From the NCBI GenBank assembly GCA_040387195.1, contig JAZKEF010000021.1:1-64000 (forward strand): a stretch of DNA of 64,000 bases, written 5' to 3'. Under the pieces are notes generated by a model. That model was not told the origin of the DNA, did no database searches, and saw only the letters and a list, made by a program, of their open reading frames with translations. The DNA is from UKL13-3 sp040387195. GTDB lineage: Bacteria; Bacteroidota; Bacteroidia; UKL13-3. The translations under genes and the position numbers were made by a program. Each line of letters opens with the position of its first letter. Within the stretch, counting starts at the first letter, position 1. Below, piece after piece: positions 7,705 to 16,445 of this stretch.

Positions 7705-10560
7705 ATGAAAAGAATTATACTGCTGATACTACTCATCAATGCCAGTTTGCAAATTGCTGCTCAAAACTCAGCAACGATTACAGGTATCGTGAAAGATAAA
7801 AAAGACAACTCAGAGCTGATCGGTGTAAACATCATCCTTAAAGGAACCTCGCTGGGAGCTGTTACAGATGTAAATGGCAGGTTTGTGATTAAAAATGTGA
7901 GGCCCGGAGAGTATAATGTAGAGGTGAGTTATATCGGTTACAACAAAACATTGCTTACCGGAATTAAAATAAAAACCGGTGAAACGAAAGAACTTCAGAT
8001 TGACTTACTTCCCAGCACAGTGACTACTGACGAGGTGGTGATCATCGGCAAAAAACCCCTCATCGATATCGATAAAGCACAATCCGTAAATACGATTTCA
8101 CAGGAAAATATTGAACTCGCTCCTTCCCGTCAGCTGCAATCCATCATCAATACTCAACCGGGTGTGGTTCAAAGTCCTGCAGGCGTAAGCATCCGTGGCG
8201 GACGTACCTACGAAACAGGAGTATATGTGGATGGTGTTAAAGTAACCGACCCTCTTGGTGGTACAGGATTTGGGTTGGATATAGGTTCCAATGCTGTAAG
8301 CGATATTGAAGTAACCACAGGTGGTATAGGGGCCGATGTAGGTGATGCAACAGCAGGGGTAATTAATACCAAAACCCGCAGCGGAGGCGACCGGTTGGAA
8401 GTAGCGGCCAGTTACAAAAGAGACAATTTCGGATTCAACAAAACTGCACGCTCCAATTGGAACAGCCAGGTTGGTGAATTAAACATCAGCGGACCTGCAT
8501 TCAAAAAAACACTGGATAACCGGTTGAAATTTTCGGTAGCACTGCGGGCTGCATTCTCGGATGAGTATTATAAAAATCCGGCCAATCAATTGTATTCATC
8601 GTTGTATCCGGGTAGCGATGGGAAAAGCACTACGTGGACACCTTACCAGGATAACCGCTGGAGTGCATTTGTTAAAATGAACTATAACCTTAAGGGAGGC
8701 AAGATGCTTACGGTATCGCAATTGCGATCCATCTCTGTGAACCAGGATGTGAACATGTTGCGGATTTTCGGAAACGATCTTCCTTATCAACCGGGCTACC
8801 AATATTTGTTTTCCCAGCAAATGGATAATGCCAACACATTTACCCATGATGCCTACATGACCGCTGTTGACTGGAAACAATCGGTAAATAAACGATTCTC
8901 CTACACGGCAACACTTTCTAGATTTTATGTGCGCTTGCGTGCCGATGCCAACGGACGTGAATGGCGACCTGAAACGGTAGTGAATGAACTCGACCCTTCT
9001 TCTATTCAATTATATCCCGGCAGCTATTTTAACTCAGGCGATAGCGTGGCTTATGTAAACAATCCATCAGGTTACTACAACAACAATGGAATTGCTACCT
9101 TATGGCACGATCACTATTTCGAAGAATACACAACCAAAGTTCAGGGTAATTACCTTTCTAAAAATTCATTGAACAAACTTACGTTCGGGATTGAAATGAA
9201 ATTCCAGGAAATGCAGTGGATCGATATCATCCGACCATGGATTGGCGCTCCTTTGCCATTGGCAGGTGGTGGAACTTCACAAACGTTCCGCTTGGGCCAG
9301 CAAAGTGATGTATGGAAGGTGAGTCCGCAAAGAGGAGGTTTATTCGTAACTGACCAGATTAAGTACAAAGGATTAATAGCCAGCATTGGCGGGCGTTTTG
9401 AGTACTGGGCTCCGGGTAAATATGTAGATGATGCTGTTGCCAACCCCGATGCACCTATCAGGGATGAAATCCGCGAAAGTTATCTTTCATCCAGCACCAA
9501 AATTGGTGACCTCCGTTACAAGTTCCGTTTCCTTCCAAAGATATCAGCCTCATTTCCCATCCGTGAAAACCAGATCCTGTATTTCAACTACGGACATACA
9601 ACCATTTTACCCCATCCATCATTTATTTATCCGGGTTTAAATCCGTTTTACCAGGATCGTTCAACCATTGCCAATGTAGGAAATCCTGATTTGAATCCGG
9701 AAGTTGATATCAGCTATGAGATCGGATTAAAAACACAAATTACCAGCAATGATGCATTTACGTTCTCGGCTTTCTGGAAAGACAAATATGATTTTATTAC
9801 CACCTCATCGTTGTTGATTAAAGATGCAACAGGACGTGAAGTTCCGCGTACCATCCGCATTAACAGTGATTATGCACGTACACGTGGAATTGAATTCGGA
9901 TACATTAAACGTATCGGTAACTGGTACAACGGGCAGGCTTCGTTTACCTATATGGTTACTACCGGGCAGAGCTCAAGTGCCAATGAAAAGGTAAAAGAAA
10001 TTATTTCAACCGGTGCAGTTGAAGATACCAAGGAATATTATTTACCATGGGATTGCCCGATCGATTTTAAAACCAACCATGTGTTTAAAATAGACCGTAA
10101 AGAAGGCGGATTGTGGGGCAAAAGCTGGTTAAACAAATGGAGCTTTTACCTGGAAACAGTTGTGCGTTCAGGTGTAAGGTATACCCAGTATAATTTCTCG
10201 TATACCGATGCAAATACCGGCCGCCCCATTTTTGTGCAAAGTACCGACCCGAATGACCGCTGGAATAAGCTGGGCGAATATTGGTTCTGGACCGACTTAA
10301 CCGTTACCAAGTGGTGGAACTTCAAGGCTTGCAAGCTCAGCATGAACCTGCAAATTACCAACTTATTCGACAACCTGAACACAAGCATTGTGAACCCGGT
10401 AACCGGAAAAGCATACCAAACGGGTGACAATGTACCCGATACCTGGGTGGATCCGCGTTACAATAACCCGAAACAGGGTGTACAGGGACCACCACCCACC
10501 AACCCTGCCCGGTACATGCCGCAACGTCATATTGTACTAGGTGTGGCGGTTAAGTTTTAA
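7705..10560 (+). CDS. TonB-dependent receptor with carboxypeptidase-D-like N-terminal domain
   Basis: 951 residues from ATG 7705 (signal peptide MKRIILLILLINASLQ, cleavage near IAAQ). Residues about 20-105 form a CarboxypepD_reg-like domain (ATITGIVKDKKDNSELIGVNI, DVNGRFVIKNVRPGEY). A plug domain follows (SIINTQPGVVQSPAGVSIRGG, VYVDGVKV, ATAGVINTKTRSGG), then a long beta-barrel ending in aromatic VLGVAVKF, the usual outer-membrane barrel end. It should import an unknown ligand with energy from TonB. No SusD partner or enzyme is adjacent, so the substrate cannot be guessed. The longer frame start at 7672 overlaps the promoter. Confidence 0.9.
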   Translation: MKRIILLILLINASLQIAAQNSATITGIVKDKKDNSELIGVNIILKGTSLGAVTDVNGRFVIKNVRPGEYNVEVSYIGYNKTLLTGIKIKTGETKELQIDLLPSTVTTDEVVIIGKKPLIDIDKAQSVNTISQENIELAPSRQLQSIINTQPGVVQSPAGVSIRGGRTYETGVYVDGVKVTDPLGGTGFGLDIGSNAVSDIEVTTGGIGADVGDATAGVINTKTRSGGDRLEVAASYKRDNFGFNKTARSNWNSQVGELNISGPAFKKTLDNRLKFSVALRAAFSDEYYKNPANQLYSSLYPGSDGKSTTWTPYQDNRWSAFVKMNYNLKGGKMLTVSQLRSISVNQDVNMLRIFGNDLPYQPGYQYLFSQQMDNANTFTHDAYMTAVDWKQSVNKRFSYTATLSRFYVRLRADANGREWRPETVVNELDPSSIQLYPGSYFNSGDSVAYVNNPSGYYNNNGIATLWHDHYFEEYTTKVQGNYLSKNSLNKLTFGIEMKFQEMQWIDIIRPWIGAPLPLAGGGTSQTFRLGQQSDVWKVSPQRGGLFVTDQIKYKGLIASIGGRFEYWAPGKYVDDAVANPDAPIRDEIRESYLSSSTKIGDLRYKFRFLPKISASFPIRENQILYFNYGHTTILPHPSFIYPGLNPFYQDRSTIANVGNPDLNPEVDISYEIGLKTQITSNDAFTFSAFWKDKYDFITTSSLLIKDATGREVPRTIRINSDYARTRGIEFGYIKRIGNWYNGQASFTYMVTTGQSSSANEKVKEIISTGAVEDTKEYYLPWDCPIDFKTNHVFKIDRKEGGLWGKSWLNKWSFYLETVVRSGVRYTQYNFSYTDANTGRPIFVQSTDPNDRWNKLGEYWFWTDLTVTKWWNFKACKLSMNLQITNLFDNLNTSIVNPVTGKAYQTGDNVPDTWVDPRYNNPKQGVQGPPPTNPARYMPQRHIVLGVAVKF

Positions 10561-10610
10561 GCCGGCACCTTTACCAAATTGTTAATTATCGTTTAACTTA
10601 CGCACAGGAG

Positions 10611-10641
10611 TTGTTTCTTAAGGGATTAGATTATACTTTTG
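10611..10641 (+). promoter_or_regulatory. Probable promoter of the 10660 T9SS gene
   Basis: TTG at 10611-10613 and an exact TACTTTTG at 10634-10641, 20 bases apart, just before ATG 10660. Confidence 0.45.
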
Positions 10642-10659
10642 ATGTATTATAAAGAAATT

Positions 10660-11976
10660 ATGAAAAGAATACTTTACACACTTTTATTGTTGTCTTCGAT
10701 GACTGCATATTCTCAAAATCTCTTGAATGAGAGTTTTAGCTATGGTGCAGTTAATGATACTCTCTGCGGAACAGGTGGATTAACCACAAATTGGTTTGGC
10801 CACAGTGGAACAGGAACTAATCCCGTAATGTATAGTTCTGTTGGCTTAACATACGCTGGTTATAATCTTGGGGGTGCTGGAGGTGCCATAACATTTGCAA
10901 ATGCATCAGGGACAAGAGAAGATATCAATAGACCCTTTACGGCTGTTACTTCCGGAAGTGTTTATTGTTCATTCTTGATGAATGTTACAGCATCAGGAGG
11001 AACTGTTGGAGATTATATGGTACATCTCAATGATTCTCAAGGTTCCGGTATTAGTACTACTTTCAGAGCCAAAATTTTCATTAAAGACTCTGCCTCAGGG
11101 TATAAAATTGCCCTTGCAAAAGGTGGTGCAGTAGGTGTTGCAACATGGAACAACAATACAATATACAACTTAAACCAAACCTATTTGGTTGTACTGAAAT
11201 ATACTTTCTTTAGTTCAACTGCTACTGACGATTCTGTGTATTTATATACATTTTCAAGTGGAGTACCTGCAACAGAACCATCCATTCCGACAATCGCAAA
11301 TAATGATGCTACTTCCGATTTACCAAGAGTCAGGTCAATTTGCATGCGTCAGGGAGGCACAGGAACAGCTAGTATGAAAGTAGACGAGATAAGAGTTGGT
11401 CTCACATGGGCAAATGCTCCGGTACCCGTTAAATGGTCAGCATTCACTGCAACTAAAACTGCTGATGCTTCTGCATTAAGATGGTCAACAGCAAGCGAAA
11501 CCAACAACAGTCACTTTGAAGTACAACGCAGTACAGATGGCAGAAACTTTGAAGCTATCGGACGTGTGAAAGGAACCGGAAACAGCAGCCGAACGGTAAA
11601 CTACAGCTTTACCGACAGAGAAGCAACAACAAGCAGAACTACCTACTACCGTTTGAAACAAGTTGACTTTGACGGAAAATCTGAATACTCCAGAACTGTT
11701 TCGGTAAATAATGCTACCACTAAAGCAGGAATCGGAGCTACACTTCCTAATCCTTTCAGCAGTGACGTAAACATCACCGTAAATGCTACTGTAGCTGCTT
11801 CAGCTACCGTTATCATTATGGATATGATCGGAAAAACACACCATACCTCAACCGAACAATTACTTGCAGGTGCAAACACCATCAATATAAATACATCCGA
11901 CATGCCTGATGGAATCTACTTTGTACGCGTAAGCTACAATGGCGAAACCTTCACTCAAAAAATCGTTAAGAAGTAA
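10660..11976 (+). CDS. Secreted protein with type IX sorting domain
   Basis: 438 residues. Signal peptide MKRILYTLLLLSSMTAYSQ, so I choose ATG 10660 over 10639. Residues about 20-250 look like an all-beta jelly-roll region of no clear family (NESFSYGAVNDTLCGTGG, then SFLMNVTASGG). From about residue 258 comes the common Bacteroidota segment VPVKWSAFTATK...LRWSTASETNNSHFEVQRSTDG...YYRLKQVDFDG, and residues about 360-438 form a type A T9SS sorting domain (LPNPFSSDVNI, IIMDMIGK, DGIYFVRVSYNGETFTQKIVKK). It should cross the outer membrane through T9SS and be released or anchored. Specific function unknown. Confidence 0.85.
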   Translation: MKRILYTLLLLSSMTAYSQNLLNESFSYGAVNDTLCGTGGLTTNWFGHSGTGTNPVMYSSVGLTYAGYNLGGAGGAITFANASGTREDINRPFTAVTSGSVYCSFLMNVTASGGTVGDYMVHLNDSQGSGISTTFRAKIFIKDSASGYKIALAKGGAVGVATWNNNTIYNLNQTYLVVLKYTFFSSTATDDSVYLYTFSSGVPATEPSIPTIANNDATSDLPRVRSICMRQGGTGTASMKVDEIRVGLTWANAPVPVKWSAFTATKTADASALRWSTASETNNSHFEVQRSTDGRNFEAIGRVKGTGNSSRTVNYSFTDREATTSRTTYYRLKQVDFDGKSEYSRTVSVNNATTKAGIGATLPNPFSSDVNITVNATVAASATVIIMDMIGKTHHTSTEQLLAGANTININTSDMPDGIYFVRVSYNGETFTQKIVKK

Positions 11977-11999
11977 TTCCTAACCTCTCTCATATTAAG

Positions 12000-12031
12000 A
12001 GCACTTATCAGCAATGGTAGGTGCTTTTTTT
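12000..12031 (+). terminator. Terminator of the 10660 gene
   Basis: 10-bp stem AGCACTTATC / GGTAGGTGCT with two G-T pairs, followed by a run of T. It marks the left edge of the repeat island. Confidence 0.7.
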
Positions 12032-12032
12032 A

Positions 12033-12394
12033 TGCGGGGAATGGTTGCGGGTTATGGGTTGTTTATTGCGGGTTGTTTATTACGGGTTGTTAATTGCGGG
12101 TTGGGAAGAGTTGCCTGAGCTCCACGAAGTGGAATGGCCGAAGGTAACTGCGGGCGGAGAATGGTTGCGGGTTACGGGTTGTTTATTGCGGGTTGTTTAT
12201 TGCGAGTTGTTAATTGCGGGTTGGGAAGAGTTGCCTGAGCTCCACGAAGTGGAATGGCCGAAGGTAACTGCGGGCGGGGAATGGTTGCGGGTTACGGGTT
12301 GTTTATTGCGGGTTGGGATGGATTCACCAAACATGCACGAGGGATAAGTTGCCTGAGCTCCACGAAGTGGAATGGCCGAAGGTAACTGCGGGGG
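12033..12394. repeat. 120-bp minisatellite with 14-bp inner repeats
   Basis: Two nearly identical 120-bp units start near 12041 and 12161, and a third near 12281 has an altered middle. Each unit begins with several copies of a 14-bp word (TGCGGGTTGTTTAT and variants) and ends with a hairpin-prone block containing GAGCTCCACGAAGTGGAA and GGCCGAAGGTAACTGCGG. Because 120 is divisible by 3, one frame stays open through the array, but the resulting Trp/Leu-rich peptide has no start signal or codon pattern of a real gene. No similar sequence is seen elsewhere in the window. Confidence 0.85.
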
Positions 12395-12711
12395 AATATT
12401 GGACACCAGTTGTTTCGTCCAACAGCTATCGGGCCGCTCAACCTGCGGACGTAAAGACATTCCTTTCATTTAAAAACCATTTGCAAGTCACAGACTTGCT
12501 TTCGTAAAATGATTGAAGTTGTAAACTTCAATCAGCAAAGGTCATTCCTGGTTTAATTACCGCAACCGTTGGCTGAGCGGAGCCGAAGCCATGGGTGCGA
12601 TTGCAGGGTGATGAGCAATAAACCCGCGTACTTCATCAACAAAAACCATTAATGCACCCGAAGATGTCCTTACTTAAAGAGTCCATTTAACCAGCCAAAT
12701 ACATTTAGAAT
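12395..12711. other. Gene-free spacer with two REP-like hairpins
   Basis: No credible gene. It contains two perfect short-loop palindromes 12 bases apart: GCAAGTC-aca-GACTTGC (12483-12499) and ATTGAAGTT-gta-AACTTCAAT (12512-12532). Neither has a T tract, so they are not ordinary terminators. They resemble dispersed palindromic repeats, but no second copy lies in the window to prove this. Confidence 0.55.
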
Positions 12712-12921
12712 AGCGTCATCACTGACGTAAAAAACGCCATGCATCACGTAAATAACGTCATCGTTCACGTAAAAGACGTCAAGGATGATGAAAGTAACAT
12801 AATCGTTCGCGTAAAAAACGCTATGCATGATGTAAATAACGTCATGCATGATGAAAATAACGTCATCGTTCGCGTAAAAAACGCCATGCATGATGTAAAT
12901 AACATGACTGGTGATGAAATA
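12712..12921. repeat. Array of ten 21-bp repeats
   Basis: Ten head-to-tail units of exactly 21 bp, ending just before a terminator. Consensus halves are AACGYCATSSW followed by a variable core and then GTAAAW or GAAAAT. Units 5-6 and 8-9 form near-identical 42-bp pairs. With a period of seven codons, one plus-strand frame (ATG 12739 to stop 12936) and one minus-strand frame stay open. The plus frame would give heptads like VNNVIVHVKD; I do not think it is a proven gene. Confidence 0.85.
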
Positions 12922-12970
12922 TTAAGAACACTTTAAAAAACAGCAAGGTGCTTTTCTTTAAAAAGTGCAT

Positions 12971-13004
12971 AAAAAAAGTCCCGCGCATGAAGTGCGGGAC
13001 TTTT
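12971..13004 (-). terminator. Terminator of the 13033-13563 gene
   Basis: Perfect 11-bp stem AAAAGTCCCGC / GCGGGACTTTT with a 9-base loop; the minus strand continues with a T tract. Confidence 0.85.
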
Positions 13005-13032
13005 CAACATGAATCGTGTCTATCTATTCTAA

Positions 13033-13563
13033 CTATTGCTCAATAAATATCATTGAAGGATTTCCATTTTGATCATATCCGAAGCCAAGAGTATAACTAG
13101 TTCCTCCACCATCACAGTCTAGAGTAAAATGACCTAAACCATAACCCGAAACTTGTGCACCGCCTAACCATGCCAAAAAGTTAGTGGCAGCCAAGGTCCC
13201 TGCTGTGGTTGTTTCGCCTGTATTTGTATTCCTGATAGTTACTATTGGAGTCAATGTACAATCGGTACTTCCATTGAGTACAGGATAGCAAATAGTACCA
13301 CTACTTCCTATTGTGATAGTCGAACATAGCATATCTCCCTCACATATCCTCTCCCCACATCTTGCTTCGTAATGAATACAGATTTCAATCGGACATTCAA
13401 AGTTAGGTGGTAATGGAGATGGAAAATTCTTCATTTGAACAAACCATGCTACATCTTGACAATGCAACAAGTTATACGTTGGACATGGCGGCTCTGATTG
13501 AGCAGAAGCAAACATTGACCCGGTCAATGTTAGCATTAAAATTAAGAGTAGCTTTTTCATCAT
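13033..13563 (-). CDS. Small secreted cysteine-rich protein, function unknown
   Basis: 176 residues with a clear signal peptide (KKLLLILMLTLTGSMFASAQ); starts at 13563 and 13560 are both possible. The mature part holds about ten Cys (CPTYNLLHC, CPIEICIHYEARCGERIC, MLCSTITI, CYPVLNGSTDC, LDCDGGG), consistent with a disulfide-bonded extracellular domain. There is no T9SS sorting domain and I recognise no family. It is a single-gene unit: a strong terminator follows, and upstream is a divergent small XRE regulator. An 8-bp inverted repeat ATTTGATT/AATCAAAT straddles its start region (13562-13590). Confidence 0.7.
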   Translation of the reverse strand: MMKKLLLILMLTLTGSMFASAQSEPPCPTYNLLHCQDVAWFVQMKNFPSPLPPNFECPIEICIHYEARCGERICEGDMLCSTITIGSSGTICYPVLNGSTDCTLTPIVTIRNTNTGETTTAGTLAATNFLAWLGGAQVSGYGLGHFTLDCDGGGTSYTLGFGYDQNGNPSMIFIEQ

Positions 13564-13713
13564 TTGATTTGTTTTTAAGTGTAATCAAATTTAGATCGCG
13601 AACCATCAACTCATCAAGGTACAAATATTTCGGGTTTGGAAATTTTTCTTCTCCTACATATAAAAAATTGCATCTTTTAGAAATATTTCGGTACTTTACA
13701 TAAATAAAAACCT

Positions 13714-13938
13714 ATGAACTCTATAAACTCCAACCTCAAAAAAATCCGCTTGCTCAAAGGCTATAGCAGAAAGCAAGTCGCAGAACAATTATTTATTTCA
13801 GAAAAGCAATACGCCAACATTGAAAACGGAAAGTCCAGAGTAGATGTCGACAGGCTCCTTGTCTTATCGCATTTCTATTGCATTTCAATACAAGCTATTG
13901 TAGATTTTAATGAATCGCAGCTATTCATAGCGAGTTAG
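13714..13938 (+). CDS. Small XRE-family DNA-binding regulator
   Basis: 74 residues, almost only a helix-turn-helix: LKKIRLLKGYSRKQVAEQLFISEKQYANIENGKSRVDVDRLLVLSHFY, the Cro/C1-type HTH_3 pattern. It should bind DNA as a dimer. It is divergent from the secreted Cys-rich gene with 150 bases between them, where AAATATTTCGG occurs twice (13623-13633 and 13681-13691), a possible binding site for it. A hairpin with a T tail follows. No toxin partner or phage gene is adjacent, so a role as a stand-alone repressor is inference. Confidence 0.8.
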   Translation: MNSINSNLKKIRLLKGYSRKQVAEQLFISEKQYANIENGKSRVDVDRLLVLSHFYCISIQAIVDFNESQLFIAS

Positions 13939-13961
13939 CGCTTGTTAATAGGCTGTATATT

Positions 13962-13999
13962 GTGCTCATTCATTTTTCAACATTGAATGGGTGCTTTTT
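13962..13999 (+). terminator. Terminator of the XRE gene
   Basis: 11-pair stem with three G-T pairs (GTGCTCATTCA / TGAATGGGTGC), followed by five T. Confidence 0.6.
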
Positions 14000-14119
14000 G
14001 CAGTGAGTTTTCATTTTTGAGTACATTAAGGCGAGAGTCGTTATTCTTATTGATGTTGTTCTACCTACCCTTAACACTCTGTATACACAGTAGCTGTGTT
14101 TTGTGTAAACATCAAGAAC

Positions 14120-14159
14120 AAAAAATCCCCGACTGTAAAAGTACAGCCGGGGATTTTTA
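14120..14159. terminator. Bidirectional terminator downstream of the 14177 gene
   Basis: Long stem AAAAATCCCCG-a-CTGTA / TACAG-c-CGGGGATTTTT with a 4-base loop, flanked by A and T runs; it serves the minus-strand gene ending at 14177. Confidence 0.85.
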
Positions 14160-14176
14160 TAATGTATTGATCAGAA

Positions 14177-16249
14177 TTATTTGCTGATCGTCAATTTTTG
14201 AACAGCAGTTGTTCCGTTAACAGTGATGTGTACGAAGTAAATTCCGTTGTACAATGCTGATACATCCAAAGCAGTTTCCATACCGCCTTTAGCGTTAGCT
14301 GTCATTACTTCTTTACCTGTAATATCCACTATTCTTACTGAAGCTAAACCTTCTACGTTAGCAGCGTTGATAGTGAAAGTAGTTTGTGCAGGGTTAGGGT
14401 AGATCGTAACACCTGTAGCTCCTACTTCAGTTTCTTTAGTTCCGGCATAGTAATCCCATTCCATGTTACCACTCCACTCTGATTGCAATACTTCTTTATC
14501 GCTTTCATCCTGAACAAATATAACACCGATCAAGTCATTCATTTCTTCTACTGTATTTTCAGTAGCAAGGTTAATTCCATTGTATCCACCTGAACCGGTT
14601 ACAGCACTTGTTGGAAGTCTGAATCCGCCCGGGAAAGTATAGGTTTTAGAGATTGATTGCTCAGCATCGCTTGAGAAACTGATATCTGATCCGTTTGCAT
14701 CCGGTAACATTTTTTTCATTACCCAATTAAACTCAGTTTCGTTATTCGATTTTACATTGCGGCTGGTTGTTTTTTCCAATACTGCAAAGTGGATTTTGTA
14801 GTTACCTGGTAAAGATGAAACCGGTTTTACTTTTGCGTTGATGGTAATTGTATTACCTACAATTGTTTGATTAGCTGTAATGCTCACAACTGAAGGCTTA
14901 GCATAAAATCCGTCAAATAAGTTTACATCATAGCTGTTAGGATTGTTGTTCCATTTACCATCAACCTGCAATCTAGGTACAGAGTTGATTCCACCATAAT
15001 AAGTACCACGCGACTGACCTTCCAAAGTAAAGTAAGGATCGCCTGTTCCTGGGAATGAGTACTGATACTTAATTACCGTAAATCCACCCATACGTTGTTG
15101 TAATACTGCTTGCAGCGCTTTATTACCCGGTAAGCATGGAGGACATGTAGATGAAGTAAATGTTTCTTGCAATGACTTACGTTTTACCGTAGAACTTACA
15201 ACAGTAGCTACTTTTGTTAAAGTATCATCACTGTGGTTCAAATCTGCGTTGGTTCCGTTAATGTTATCAACCCAAACTTTGAATGTTTTTTTACCAGCGG
15301 TAGTGGCATTGTAAGGAGTTGAGTGAGAGAAAGCATATGTTCCAACACCACTACCCAATACAGATACACCGGTAACATTTTGAGATACTGCTGCACCACC
15401 ATCAACTGAATAGTTAACACGGAAGCTAGTTACGGTAGCACCACCATTGTTAATGAAACCGAATCCTACATTTGTATTGCTTCCGGCTGAAAGGAATTTT
15501 TCGATATCAACATTTGTCAATTTCAAATCATATGCAGGTTGTGTACCATATTTAAATGAATAAACAGTACTTGCAGTTGCATCATATGATCCGGCTGCAC
15601 CACCGAAATTCATGGTAGGACTTCCTGATACCATTGTTCCGTCTGTTCCCAAAAGATCCTGAACACCTGTTGTAGCAGCAAAGTTTCCGAAACCGTAGTT
15701 GTGTACGATATCAAAATTTCCTGCTTCGTAGAAACGGATAGCAAAATATGTTACGTTGGTAGCGTTGGTAGCATCATTTGTTTGAACCAATCTCCATTGT
15801 ACTACAAATACCTGGTTAGGAGCAGTACCATAAGTGAAGGTTCTAACATCTGAAGGGAATGTATTTCCACTTTGAACCAACGATTGGATTCTCAAATTAT
15901 CCCAAAACGCAAAAATGGCTGCACGTGGTGCGGTGGCTGAAGGAAGAGCAATATTGTTACTTTCATCCGCCATCATTGAAGTATTAAAGGTTAAGTATCC
16001 GCTTGAACTTACCTTGAATCCGGTAACCGGTTGTCCGTAGAAATTCCAATTTGTAAATGGAAAAGTCTGGGTAGCCGACAATACCCCAGTTTGGGCAGTT
16101 GAAGTACCCGTAATTACAGCAGTAGCTGTAGTAGGGTTCATTGTGTAAGGTGCTACAGTACCTTTTGTTTTCAAGAAGTAATATCCCTGAGCAAATGCTC
16201 CGATACTACTTACTGTGGCAATAGCCAATGTTAGTAATGATTTTTTCAT
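14177..16249 (-). CDS. T9SS-secreted protein with thioredoxin-like (Omp28-type) CPPC domain
   Basis: 690 residues. Signal peptide MKKSLLTLAIATVSSIGAFAQ. Residues 20-240 are an all-beta region (FPFTNWNFYGQPVTGFKVSSSGYLTFNT). Residues about 240-355 look like a CARDB-type adhesion fold (YDLKLTNVDI). At about 358 begins SLQETFTSSTCPPCLPGNKAL, a CPPC redox motif in the context typical of Omp28-related Bacteroidota proteins. The last 75 residues are a type A T9SS sorting domain (IYPNPAQTTFTI, IVDITGKEV, NGIYFVHITVNGTTAVQKL). A surface thiol-redox or structural role is plausible but unproven. It is transcribed alone and is divergent from another T9SS gene. Confidence 0.82.
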   Translation of the reverse strand: MKKSLLTLAIATVSSIGAFAQGYYFLKTKGTVAPYTMNPTTATAVITGTSTAQTGVLSATQTFPFTNWNFYGQPVTGFKVSSSGYLTFNTSMMADESNNIALPSATAPRAAIFAFWDNLRIQSLVQSGNTFPSDVRTFTYGTAPNQVFVVQWRLVQTNDATNATNVTYFAIRFYEAGNFDIVHNYGFGNFAATTGVQDLLGTDGTMVSGSPTMNFGGAAGSYDATASTVYSFKYGTQPAYDLKLTNVDIEKFLSAGSNTNVGFGFINNGGATVTSFRVNYSVDGGAAVSQNVTGVSVLGSGVGTYAFSHSTPYNATTAGKKTFKVWVDNINGTNADLNHSDDTLTKVATVVSSTVKRKSLQETFTSSTCPPCLPGNKALQAVLQQRMGGFTVIKYQYSFPGTGDPYFTLEGQSRGTYYGGINSVPRLQVDGKWNNNPNSYDVNLFDGFYAKPSVVSITANQTIVGNTITINAKVKPVSSLPGNYKIHFAVLEKTTSRNVKSNNETEFNWVMKKMLPDANGSDISFSSDAEQSISKTYTFPGGFRLPTSAVTGSGGYNGINLATENTVEEMNDLIGVIFVQDESDKEVLQSEWSGNMEWDYYAGTKETEVGATGVTIYPNPAQTTFTINAANVEGLASVRIVDITGKEVMTANAKGGMETALDVSALYNGIYFVHITVNGTTAVQKLTISK

Positions 16250-16417
16250 TTGGTTAATTGTATTTGGTTAGTGTTAAATTGTTCTTAACTGAATAACTAG
16301 AATGCATATTTATGAAATTGGTTGCACAAAAACAATGGGTTGAGATTAAAACACGCTTAAGGAGTCGTTTTTTATATGATAAATGTCATACTATCGGGCT
16401 GTATAACCGAAAATTTG

Positions 16418-16425
16418 TACTTTTG
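16418..16425 (+). promoter_or_regulatory. -7 box TACTTTTG of the 16446 gene
   Basis: Exact TAnnTTTG, 20 bases before the ATG. No good TTTG box is found upstream. Confidence 0.45.
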
Positions 16426-16445
16426 CTTCATAATATTCTCCTCAA

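Noticed and set aside
12021..12347. Open frame of 108 codons across the 120-bp minisatellite
   Set aside because: It stays open only because the period is divisible by three; the peptide is a direct read-out of repeat DNA with no start context, signal or domain.
12033..12921. Possible CRISPR array
   Set aside because: Units are contiguous, without unique spacers of constant length between identical repeats, and there are no cas genes.
13987..14187. 66-codon plus-strand frame between the XRE gene and a terminator
   Set aside because: It begins in the XRE terminator and crosses the bidirectional terminator of the 14177 gene.
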